In this document: piece by piece, positions 49,551-64,000 of the stretch | Position numbering within the stretch: position 1 is the first letter of the stretch | Layout of the letters: every line of letters starts with the position of its first letter | NCBI RefSeq assembly: GCF_000004195.4 | Contig: NC_030678.2 | Coordinates: 138,695,047-138,759,046, forward strand | DNA length: 64,000 bases | From: Xenopus tropicalis | Lineage: Eukaryota; Chordata; Amphibia; Anura; Pipidae | Direction: 5' to 3' | Program-made: the position numbers and the translations under genes | Notes under the pieces: generated by a model | What the model was told of the DNA's origin: nothing | The model's database searches: none | Seen by the model: the letters and a program-made list of their open reading frames with translations, nothing else

Positions 49551-50069
49551 ATTGTTTCCGCACAGGACTTTAGTTTCTGCCATACCTTATAGATACAGCT
49601 TCTTCTGCAGGGCAGATTTGTACACTACACCACAGTAATCAATACAAACAGATCATAAGGAAGAAAGATTCTGACACCTTTTTTGCAAAAAAATACCTGC
49701 CTGTTTTTAACCTTATTCCCTATTAATAACATTGGCATCAGGCATAATTTTTACTAGCCAGGTTGCAACCCTACAGACAGGTAACATAAGCACTCCAAGA
49801 ATCCCTCCTATAGTTGAGGAGGCATTGGAGAACACATTATAAATGTGACCATATATTGGCAGATATAAGAAGCCAATTTGGTCCATTTAGACTAACTATT
49901 GGCCATGTATGAGGCTTCTGATGGGCCTGCATGACTGACATGTGAGCCAAAAACTGGGCATATGTTGAGCAAGCAGGTTTCAATTTCAAGATCCTATTGG
50001 CTTGTTGATGTGGTCCTCACCCTATCAGCCTGAATACCTTTGTTGAGATCTGGTTGTTTGGCCCAACCA

Positions 50070-53000
50070 TGTAACATTCTGCCATGGGAAATGTTTTTTC
50101 ACTGACCAATTCATCTCAGAGGGTCTCTGCATTTTCCATCTGATAAAAACACATGGGCAATATTTTACAGGCATGACAATTAGCACAAGCTCTCTTTTCA
50201 GCATCTGCCGGCAAAGCCTTATGCAGTAGCAACAGCAATAGGATGATTCATGGAAATGTTCCATCTTGTAACTCACAACCTTTTAAATAAAGGCAACAGA
50301 GCCAATAAACTGCAACTATGCAAGCAAACATAGCTTCAGAGGGAGTATTAAATCTTGCTTTTCGTTAGTGAAAGGGTTACTTGCACTTCCATGTTAAATT
50401 GCTGGGTCTGCCCATTAACGTAATGTAGAATAGAAGAGAATCAACAATTGTAATTGGTTAGGCCTCACCACACGAGTCTGGGTTCCCATAGTCTTTAGAA
50501 GTCTGCCAAATGATGGGCTGAGGAAATCTGACTATATACCCCAGTGGATAGAAATTATCTGTGGATCAGCACTAAATAAAAGTTCCCAGGCATTAACCCA
50601 TATGCTGCTGCCTGGCTGAAAGAAAGAATTGATATTAGCCCAAAATAAGATCAAATACCTAGGATAACATCATTGGATGACCTCTTAGGCCCAACTATGT
50701 TCAGTACCCTGTATCCCTCTTTTCAAATAACATTAACTTTGGCATGCCTTCTTCTGTTAGATCTCCACTCTTTCACTAGTGCCATAACAGCATTACCTTG
50801 AAAGCACCCTTCACTCACCAAATAATGCCAAACTATGAATAATGAAAACAATCCTTGAAAATTCAAATTCTTATCTCAACTAGCAATATATTAATTAAGT
50901 ACAAGTTTCCATATCCCCAGTTATGTTGAACTAAAATTAATGTATTAGCAACAAATGTTGATCTCCGTAAATTGGTTTAACATAAAACTGCAATAAAATC
51001 AAAAACAATTAGGCAAATCAATAAAATAACAAAATAACTGATGTGACAGCGTGGTAAAAAAAGACTGCCTTTAGTAAAAGGTATATTGTGTATGTGTAAA
51101 TGCATATGTGTGTAAATGTGTAAAAACATATAATTAAGGCCACTTTTGTGAGCAGGAGGGTCCTTGGCAGTGATAATGGCCCCAGAATCGCAGAGTCTTT
51201 GTAGCAGGAAGTGCATGTGTGGGCACTGGGAGGCAAGAGGAGGAAACACTAACAGCAGACACATAGGTATCTGCTGTTAGAAGTTGGGTCCTGTAACAAT
51301 CGTTAGGGGCGCATCTGGCAAAAGCCACCAGTGCAGAGGGAAAGTTTTTACTGCAAAGCATGTAGGTACTACGTTCTTGGCAGGTAAAGACATTTCCTGC
51401 AAGAATGTAGCACCTACATACTTGGCAGATAAAGGGTTAAAGAAGAAATCCACAATCAAAATAAAATAATGTTTTAGAATGTCTTCTCGGTCTTTTTAAA
51501 GTGACTCACCAGTGGTAAAACATATGCAGTGCTTTGTTTCCCAAGGTCGCCCAAAGTTTCCTGCACAGGAAACTTTGGCCAACTTCGGAAATGAAGCACT
51601 GCATATGCCTTTGGACTGACTATTCACTCTATTGCCTGTGAGAATGCATTTCGGGAAGATTAGTAACCAGCAATAGCCGAGATTTAACCGTGGATAACTA
51701 ATCTCCCCTTACGCCATTACCTTAAGATCTGAAAAACGTATTCTGTTATTCTGCGGAAAGATCCTTCCTTTTTGTACCTGATAAGGACTCCAGCAGTTAT
51801 ATATGCAAACCAAATTTTGACTACAGCGGTTTTTTTCATCAGTGGATAAAGCCACAGACCTGGCTGATAGGGCTGAACTCCACAGGAGATTTTGATCAGA
51901 TTTTAAGGGTCTGATTTTATCTGATCTTGTCATGCAACAGCACGCAACACCATGCAACAACAAATCTCACATCTTAAATCTTACAAAATCTGATCTCCAT
52001 AGGCTGTAAGGTAAAGTCAGATGATGTGTTTTGTACCTGCATCCACTTCCGACAGTCAATGTGTTGCAATGTCAGACACCATCAAATTTTATCTCACGGG
52101 ATGAAGACCAGCATGCAGCATTCCCTTCCAAAAAGGCATGTCGTGTTAAGGTCCCCATACACGGGCCTGTAGTAGCTGCTGATATCAGTCCCTTGGACCG
52201 ATTCGACAGCTAATCGGCCCGTGTATGGGCACTTCTGACGGCCTGCCCGACCGATATCTGTCCTGAAATCGGGCAGATGACGCTCGGACAGGTTAGAAAA
52301 TCAAGTCGGATCGGGGACTGCATCGGCTCGTTGATGCGGTCCCCGGACCGACTTTAGCTATGCCCGTCATTATAATTCAATCGTCTGCCAGTGTATAGGG
52401 ACCGTTAGATATTCAGTTGTATTTTGACCCATGCAGCTACATCCAACTTGTAGGATGTGTTTAGTTGATCAACACCAGTTGCTTATCTCCACCACAGAAT
52501 CTTATGGATCCTAGCTGCTTTTAGCCAGAATTTTATACAGCAGGGGTTTAATGAAGCTGTGACCACAAAATTCATAAAGACAAAAACAACAACCTCTTGT
52601 CTTTGTCTGCTTAAACTGAGAAAAGGCTGTATTGCACACTTTATCTCCTACAGCAGTGATCCCCAACCCCTTAGATGTTGCTCTCAGTGCCCCCAAACCA
52701 GGTAGTTATTTTTGAATTCCTGACTTGGGGGCAAGTTTTGGTTGAATAAAAACAAGATTTACTACCAAATAAAGCTTCCTGTAAACGGATAGTGTGCATA
52801 GACATATATCAGCAGAAAAGAAAATGGAGAGCTGCTGGGGGCATATACAATTTCACAGAACCCCCTGCTAAAGAACTTTGGTTGCCTTGGGCTGGTACAG
52901 AAACCCAAACATAATGTACATTTCTACCCTATGTCTTAGTTAAGCTTTACTTCTCATTTAAATCTTGTGCTAATTGAAGCTTTCTCGGGTCTCTTCCATT

Positions 53001-54070
53001 CCTTCTGCGTAAGCTCCTTGACTATCTTACAAAACTACAAAGGATATGGATCTTTTGCTCAAGTGGGAACTTATAGCAGAATACTCTATTACATTCTCAC
53101 TAGAAGATTCAGAATCTCCTAAAACACCACTAACATGTGCAGTAACTGGAAGTTGATTGCCCAGTGCCTGGTTCTGATCCTGCATCTGTAAAAACATTTT
53201 CTTCTTGTTTGGACTAAAGCTGGCCATACACGCACCAATATGAAACCTAGTTTTGTACGATTTACAGCCTGTGTGGGCTCCAAATGATCATCCCGGTCAT
53301 TTAAGTATATTGACAGGTTGGAAAATTTCAGACTGATAACGATAAAACCCCCAGAAAGATTGAGTAGACCTTTATTGAAAGAGTAAAAACAAGGGATTAT
53401 AAACCACCATATGCCAGGCATGGGAGTGACTTTATAGCCTAAACCACTCAAGAGGAAACACTAAAGCCGAATATCAGAGCTGTCCGACTGAAGACTCATG
53501 GCTCAGATGTGACCCTCTATAGGCTTTTTATGGCCCACCGTTTGCACAAAGGCTTCATAAACTTCAGACATCTTAATTTTACCCAGCCCTCACAGATGTA
53601 TCAAAAAAATAACCAGTCCACTGCATGTAATAAGTTGAACAGCAAGGCTTGGTTATAATATACTTTTTAAGAACTTGAGACCAAAACGACATTGTGTATG
53701 CTAGATAGGGCCTTAGCAAAAGGGAGAGAATGACTCTCCTCCCATGAATCTATATCCCTTAATACAGGACAAAATATCGATGGGCCTTCCTGGGACTTAC
53801 TCGCCTTCATGCTTCATGAAAGATTTTCCTCTTTGAAGGGTATAAGTGGCTTGCATATTTTTAAATCCCAAATGCACAGCTGTACATTTAACACAGATCT
53901 ATTACTTAGCTGCCCAAATTGCAAATTTGTTCAGATCCCCTTGCAAGAATGACATCCAGGATGAAGTAGTAAACATTAAGTAATATTTACTGGCCGCTGT
54001 TTGATCAAAAAGGACAGTAGAAGCAGAACTTGATCAGACGCCAGTGTCTGGTCTTGCAGCAGAGTTTCAG
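50070..54070. other. Spacer, right part
   Basis: Outside the MITEs noted at 51.5, 52.15, 52.66 and 53.2 kb I see no gene. 51340-51450 holds an imperfect inverted pair (GCATGTAGGTACTACGTTC and GAATGTAGCACCTACAT) that may be another short element. Confidence 0.4.
52147..52412. mobile_element. MITE, best copy of the CATACACGGGCC family
   Basis: Begins TTAAGGTCCCCATACACGGG and ends GTGTATAGGGACCGTTA, giving inverted ends. Internal GATCGGGGACTGCATCGG and GATGCGGTCCCCGGACCG pair as a further hairpin. No coding capacity. Confidence 0.75.
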
Positions 54071-54079
54071 AAATCTCCC

Positions 54080-54490
54080 AGGTAAAAGGAAAAGTAACAC
54101 TAAAATTTAAGAAAAAAAAAAAAAAAAAATCTATTCTACCCTGCAAACCACTTAGTATTTTGAATGCTTTATTAGAAAATACCTGATAAAACTTGGCTTC
54201 CAGTCAATTGAACTACAGTGATATGGCGATGCAGGAGCAGCATCCACTGTGATGATCGATTGATCAAGCCTAGCCTTCTTTCTATATAGGAAGGAGTCAG
54301 GCTAGGCTTGATCAATCGATCATCACAGTGGATGCCGCTCCTGCATCGCCATATCACTGTAGTTCAATTGACCGGAAGCCAAGTTTTAGCAGGTATTTTC
54401 TAATAAAGCATTCAAAATACTAAGTGGTTTGCAGGATAGGGCAATTATTGGGGCAGGGTAGAATAGATTTTAGTGTTACTTTTCCTTTAA
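54080..54490. mobile_element. Near-perfect long inverted repeat (MITE)
   Basis: Arms of about 180-200 bp each, from GGAAAAGTAACACTAAAAT at 54088 to ATTTTAGTGTTACTTTTCC at 54468, centred near 54280 (AGCCTAGCCTTC / AGGCTAGGCTTG). Central arm identity is almost complete, with only a few differences, so a transcript would form a long hairpin. Ends and TTTAA flank fit a TTAA-type MITE. Confidence 0.92.
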
Positions 54491-55139
54491 TACACTGAGG
54501 AGGGGAAGGAGATGTGCCAGTGTATTACATCACTAACTTTCTCTAGACCGGTGTTATTTTGAAAGCTGCACCAGTTCAGGTGATCTATCCTAGTTCCACC
54601 CCTTCATCTTCCTTATGTTTCCCAAGACTCCCCTTACAGCCATCTAGATTTGCACATGGCAACTGAATGGTATGTTATTATTAAAAGCGTGCAGTCAAAT
54701 ACACAAGGGAGCCTTGAGAACTACTACTAAGGTGGCAGTGCACAGCTTAGTGAGATCAACAACAGTTCAATTGTTACTAAACAGGAGCACAAGTCTGGGG
54801 GATAAATAAGTTTACAATTTAATGCAATGTAACATTGCTGGTCAGGTGTACCTGACACATTCTCATGAAGAAACACAAACCCAACAAATACCTTCATAAG
54901 ACAAAATATAATTGGTAGAATGCTTGGAAAACCCACACAAGATATACCAGAAATGACAGGTCTAAAATGCAATAACACAAAGTTTGCCAAGGGGCAGTAA
55001 AAAATAGCAATACCAATGCCTGCTTTTAAACAGGTGACCAGTAAGTGCTACCAACTGATTGGTTATAGGTTACTACAGTATATCAGTTGCAGACATTGCA
55101 CCACTTATCACATTAACCCCATTTATGTTGAAAACAGCC

Positions 55140-55282
55140 ACACAAGTTGGTCTTTACATGGATGTTTTATTGGAAACTTTAAATACACTTTGCCAACATA
55201 ACTCAAGACAGATACAGGCATTAAGTGTTACTTTGAGGATGAAGGTTTCATTGAAGTGCATGAGGAAAATAGAAATAAGTCT
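55140..55282 (-). other. atp5f1b: atp5f1b 3' UTR with polyadenylation signal
   Basis: A minus-strand AATAAA lies at 55171-55166, about 112 nt after the TAA stop, so the transcript probably ends near 55145. A short 3' UTR is usual for this gene. Confidence 0.65.
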
Positions 55283-59783
<4,501 letters not shown>

Positions 59784-60060
59784 GGCGGCGTCAGCAGCGG
59801 AGAGCAGCAGCAGTGCAGAAGGAGCACTCAGAGGCTGTAGCTCTGGGGGCGGGTACAAGAAGGAGCCGCTGAGTACGCGTAAAATAACGTCACAGGGAGG
59901 AGTCAAGATAGTGATTAGCCAGTTCTAACGTCGCTCTAGCATTTCGCGTCTCTCAATTGGATGAGATATCTATTCTGGGAACAGGAACGTCAGTAGGGAT
60001 GTAGGCGTACCCGTCCGACTAAAGAGGCGGGACTTGAGAGACTTTGTGACCTGCGCGGTC
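59784..60060 (-). promoter_or_regulatory. atp5f1b: atp5f1b promoter region
   Basis: GC-rich, TATA-less sequence upstream of the ATG. On the minus strand it has a GTGACGTTA CRE-like site (about 59885-59893), a GC-rich block (CCGCCCCCAG) close to the expected start and a GGCGGGAC GC-box near 60027 on the plus strand. These suit a housekeeping promoter of a nuclear-encoded mitochondrial gene. The transcription start is probably within 50-80 nt of the ATG; its exact position is not visible. Confidence 0.55.
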
Positions 60061-60529
60061 ATGTCCTTCAGTGTCTTTCAGGTTGCGAGCAGGAAGTGTG
60101 AGGAGCAACGTGGTGCCGGGACCTTTTGTGCTTATGCTTTGACTTTGGTATAAGCCATAAAGCGCCTAGTCTAATTAGTGCACATTTATAGGCCGAATAG
60201 ACATCAACATTAATAAATAATGTTATTTAGTAACAAACCTAAAAGCCAAACTGAATTAGAACAGGTAAATTATAATTAATATATTAATAATTATTTTAGA
60301 AAGGTTGAACGTAAATGAGTTTTAATGGTTTAGTTTTCCTATCCATAATTATTTAAGAAAGGTTGAACTTTAAAACATTTTAAATGTTGGGTTTTCCCAT
60401 TATTTTATTTTAAATTTTAAAGCCTATGTCTCAATGTGATGACACTTCTTCACCACACTGGTACATTTAATGGCGCTAAGAGCAAACTGTCCCCACACTG
60501 AGGCATTTATACTGAGAGCAGTTTGCATT
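60061..60529. other. Upstream flank of atp5f1b, AT-rich
   Basis: No gene recognised. Contains a short direct repeat (AAGAAAGGTTGAAC-type at about 60297 and 60355). In human PTGES3 follows ATP5F1B on this side; nothing of it is visible before the DIRS insertion. Confidence 0.4.
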
Positions 60530-60704
60530 AAGGGCTCTGGCACACGGGGAGATTAGTCGCCCGCGACAAAACTCCCTGTTCGCGGGCGACTAATCTCCCC
60601 GAGTTGCCTACACCTGCCATCCCACCGGCGAACATGTAAGTCGCCGGCGGGATGGCACACGCGGCCGCGCGATTTCCCGAAATCGCCGAAAAAGACTCGC
60701 AAGG
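60530..60704. mobile_element. Left half of a GATTAGTCGCC-family MITE, cut by the DIRS element
   Basis: Starts TTAAGGGCTCTGGCACACGG and runs through GATTAGTCGCCCGCGACAAA and CCATCCCACCGGCG to the expected palindrome centre (CGAAATCGCCGAAAAAGACT). It then stops where the DIRS terminal sequence begins. Less decayed than the other copies. Confidence 0.8.
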
Positions 60705-61545
60705 CTTTTTTTCTCTGCCTTCTCAGGGGGACACAGGGAACGTATGGGGTATAGCTCCACCCTCCAGGAGGCAGGACACTTGATTAACAAATTAAAGGGG
60801 CATGCCAGGTGCCGGCTTTACCCCTCCACTGTACCCAATCCAATCAGTTTTTAAAGTGTCCTGCTACCAGGAGGATGGACAGCTAGGTCCCCAGCGTGAC
60901 CTTCCATGATTCCTTCGGTCAGGGCCCAGCCCTGACACCCGGGGTGACACCAGGAGCAGGGTTACCTGTGACCTAAATGGTTAGCCCCCTACGAGGGAAA
61001 CCCACCGGGGTCAACGTTTATCCCTTAGGGGACACACAGACCACCCAGACATTCCCTGCGACCGCTCCCCCTACCTAGAGCATAGCAGAGGCTCTGGCCG
61101 GTGAGGTGCATCGGTAAGTACCCCGTCCCTCTTCTCAGATTGACTCGCCCAGCCCGCACATGGAAAGGGGGGGTCTTCCCCCAGCCTGCAGGCTGGCTCC
61201 AGACGGGGGCGCACACCCTGCGCAGGGAAATGGGGGGTTCCCCGCTCTGCAAGCTGCCTCCGGACTGGGTGCGCGCTGCCCGCGCGCGCTCACGTAGATA
61301 CCGCTCACCGCCTCGGCCGCGGGAGATGGAGCGCAGTCACCCCAACGGCACTTCCGCCTGCCATACCAGCGCGTATGCAGGAAGTGACGCGCATCCCTGA
61401 CTTGGCGCCAACCGGTGGAACGCATCCCACTTCCTCCCACGGCGCTCCAGACAGCTGCAGCCTCTCTGTCTACAGCAGCACTCCAGCTAAAAAGGGGACT
61501 GACAGGCGGCACGGTCTTCCCTTCCTCCTACCCCTTACAATCACC

Positions 61546-62731
61546 ATGGCAGAAGGTAGGTCAGGGGGGCTATTCCCCAGGGCAGGGGGCAAAGCACCCA
61601 AGGCAGCACAGACGACATTTTTCTCCTGCTCCATATGCCAAAATAAGATCCCAGGGGGACAGGCTGAACCACTATGCAGATCCTGCTCCAAGGATCAGGC
61701 AACTACCCCTGCCCCAGCAGGTAACACCAGCCTGACCACAGCACAACCCGTGGAACTTCCCCTAGAGGGCACATCCACAGCAGCCACGGTGGGCCCCCCG
61801 GCTGAACCACCAGCTCCTCTATGGGCGGTCCAATTATCCCAGTCACTGGCATCCCTTCAGGGACTCCCCTCCCTCGCTGATTCCCTGGGAAAGGCACTGA
61901 CCATACTTACCAGCAAGCCCAGCCACAAGCGCAAGCGATCAGGAGACGGCAGAGGTGAGGCCAATACGCATAGCCCCTCCGATGTCTCTTCCGGGGAACT
62001 GGGCCCGTCAGGTTCCGAAGGGGAACTACCTCCTTCCGATGTCTCTTCAGGGGAGGTGGAGGATGAGGAAGAGAGTCATGATAAAAACAAAGACACTCAC
62101 CACGACATCAACAGCATCATCACGGGGGTGACCGAGATATTGAACATTTCACAGACAGCTGAAGCACAGTCTCACCCTACAAGCCTTTTTAAAAGATAAC
62201 ACAAGTCACCGATCATCTTTCCTTCACATGACCAGCTCAATAACATAATACAGGATGAATGGAACTCCCAGATCGGAATTAATCTCGTCCGCCCGGTCAA
62301 TAGGCGACGCCTCAGCCTACCTATGTGATGCAACTCTGGATACATCCCAGATCATCGCCCGCACATCAGCATTAGCAGTAGCAGCGCGCAGGACCCTGTG
62401 GCTAAAGAATTGGTCAGCAGACCTCAGCTCAAAGAAATCTCTAACCTCACTCCCCTTCAAGGGAAACCAGCTATTCGGGGAAGAACTCACAAAGATCATC
62501 TCCCAGGCCACAGGGGGCAAAAGCACCTTCCTGCCCCAAACCAAGCCTCGTACGACCAACTCAAACAGACGGGGTAAATTTTTTCATGGCCAAACCGGAC
62601 GTTATAACAGACGAACCAATTCGCCACAGCGTTCCAACTTCAGAAACAAGACCGGAGACAAAAATCGCTCTACCTGGAAGCCCAACAAGACCTTCAACAA
62701 GAGCACAAACGACAAGACAACCTCAGCCTGA
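61546..62731 (+). pseudogene. DIRS ORF1 (gag-like), frameshifted
   Basis: The start is taken at the ATG at 61546 (CACCATGGC, good Kozak, starts MAEGRSGG) rather than the in-frame ATG at 61375. An N-terminal CxxC...CxxC zinc-binding motif (CSICQNK and CRSCSKD) is followed by a Pro/Ser/acidic linker. The frame stops at 62199. Homology resumes just after, through NIIQDEWNS at about 62245-62270, and then continues in another frame (62255-62731: ARTSALAVAARRTLWLKNW, ISQATGGKS and a basic, Asn/Arg-rich tail). The usual middle segment seems missing, so a stop, a frameshift and probably an internal deletion near 62270 have inactivated it. Confidence 0.78.
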
Positions 62732-64000
62732 CGGGGCACTCCCTCCGGAAACGCCAGACCTAATAGGAGGCAGGTTACAGCGATTCCGGGAGGTATGGAA
62801 CCAATATTCCACAGACGCATGGGTCAACGAAATAATTTCCCAGGGCTATCACCTAGACCTATCAAGCCTTCCACCCAGAAAATTCCTCATGTCCAGGGTC
62901 CCCTTAAACCCTACCAAAGCTCAAGCATTCCTAGACTGTGTCTTGAAACTGGAGCGATCAGGAGTGATAGTACCAGTACCACCGCAAGAGAGATTCTTCG
63001 GGTTCTACTCCAACCTGTTCATCGTCCCGAAGAAGGACGGCACCTTCCGTCCAGTACTAGACCTGAAATACCTAAACAAGTTTATCCGGTCGGTACGGTT
63101 CAAAATGGAAACGCTCCGATCTGTAGTTCGAGGAATAGAACCGAGACAATTCCTAATGTCCCTGGACATCAAAGATGCCTATCTACATGTCCCAATTTGG
63201 CCCCCCCATCATCGTCTTCTCTGATTCGCATTCAACAACCAACATTTTCAGTTCGTGGCACTGCCATTCGGCCTGTCATCAGCACCCAGAGTGTTTACAA
63301 AGCTAATGGCCGTCACGGCGGCAACCCTGAGACTCCAAGGAGTTTTTGTGACACCTTACCTGGACGATCTCCTAATCCAAGCCAGGACGGAGGACCAGGC
63401 CAAAGAGAGTCTACAACGGGCGATCTCGCTCCTTCAGAAGTTTGGCTGGACCATCAACTGGTCAAAGTCCAACCTTCACCCAAGACAACAAATGACATTT
63501 CTAGGCCTTGTATTCAACACCATGACGCAAATGGTATATCTACCCCAGGACAAACAGACCAAGATCAGACACCTGACCCAAAACCTACTACATGCTCAGT
63601 ACCCGACTGTCCACCAGGCAATGAAGGTGCTGGGAACAATGGTCTCATCCATCGAGGCAGTGCCCTTTGCACAGATCCATCTGCGACCTCTTCAAGCAAA
63701 CATACTAAGAGCATGGAAAGGGGGACCCCTCTCCCGCTCTATCCGCCTCACCCAAGCCACAAAGGAGTCCCTACGATGGTGGTTACTAGCCAACTCCCTG
63801 AACACAGGTCAGTCCTGGGCAACACCAGACTGGACAGTAATCACCACGGATGCCAGTCTCCTGGGTTGGGGCGCGACATGCCAGAACCTACATGTACAGG
63901 GCCCCTGGTCTCCGGCGGAGGCCAAACTCCACATAAACATACTGGAACTCCGGGCTGTCAAGCTAGCACTAGCACACTGGTCGCATCTCCTACAGGACGG
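62586..64000 (+). pseudogene. DIRS reverse transcriptase / RNase H, one in-frame stop, 3' incomplete
   Basis: The frame overlaps the end of ORF1 by 146 nt. RT blocks in order: FIVPKKDGTFRPVLDLKYLN, LMSLDIKDAYLHVPI, ALPFGLSSAPRVFTK, the catalytic YLDD (63357-63368) and LGLVF. The RNase H part begins near 63835 with ITTDASLLGWGA. A TGA at 63222-63224 interrupts the otherwise open frame between the DIKDAYLHVPI block and the ALPFG block, at a position where related proteins have Arg; CGA to TGA by CpG decay is the simplest cause. No other stop is seen to the window end, so the copy looks young. Confidence 0.88.

Larger units (their letters stand above)
60705..64000 (+). mobile_element. DIRS-type tyrosine-recombinase retrotransposon, left part (runs off the window)
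   Basis: The left terminal repeat begins about 60705 (TTTTTTTCTCTGCCTTCTC, then GGGGGACACAGGGAAC and CAGGAGGCAGGACAC), the inverted counterpart of the right end seen at 12.0 kb. The leader is GC-rich up to about 61545. ORF1 follows, then an overlapping RT-RNase H frame. The recombinase gene and right terminus must lie beyond 64000. GC content is well above the flanks. DIRS elements copy themselves via RNA but integrate with a tyrosine recombinase, without target duplication. Confidence 0.9.

Noticed and set aside
61375..61545. Longer start for DIRS ORF1
   Set aside because: The upstream ATG has a poor context, and the added residues look like translated leader; the ATG at 61546 has a strong Kozak context and directly precedes the zinc-motif domain.

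Overview
The window is nuclear DNA of a frog, almost certainly Xenopus. The species within the genus cannot be decided from this sequence. Both genes match vertebrate orthologues exon by exon with GT-AG introns. The introns and spacers are full of palindromic MITEs with TTAA-like ends and of DIRS retrotransposon pieces, both typical of Xenopus.

Layout. (1) 3398-28884, minus strand: complete coding region of baz2a (TIP5, the large subunit of the rDNA-silencing complex NoRC). I resolved 28 coding exons that join without a frame break into 1,695 residues: acidic N-terminus, TAM/MBD-like domain, AT-hooks, basic coiled region, DDT, WHIM-type motifs, PHD finger and bromodomain. A non-coding first exon with a CpG-rich promoter lies at about 32.4-32.65 kb, and a second CpG-rich candidate first exon lies at about 45.8 kb. 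(2) 32.68-33.73 kb: a 50-bp tandem satellite with a partly dimeric (100-bp) higher-order pattern, directly upstream of the proximal baz2a promoter. (3) 33.7-55.1 kb: a repeat-filled spacer with MITEs, hAT-like and Tc1/mariner-like fragments, a LINE ORF2 remnant and two G-rich minisatellites; no convincing protein gene. (4) 55283-59783, minus strand: complete atp5f1b (ATP5B, mitochondrial ATP synthase beta), 10 exons, 525 residues. Three of its introns each carry a C/D-box snoRNA of the U59 (SNORD59) family. (5) 60.53-64.0 kb: a MITE cut by a DIRS-type tyrosine-recombinase retrotransposon that runs off the window end. Its ORF1 is broken and its reverse transcriptase has an in-frame stop.

The gene order baz2a-atp5f1b on one strand is the same as in human, where ATP5F1B also hosts SNORD59 copies. 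Two neighbours therefore both concern ribosomal RNA: BAZ2A silences rDNA repeats, and the intronic snoRNAs are predicted to methylate 18S rRNA. The spacer between the two genes appears greatly enlarged here, mostly by repeats.

Limits: exon ends come from reading splice signals and protein similarity by eye. UTR ends, transcription starts and repeat family names are inferences.
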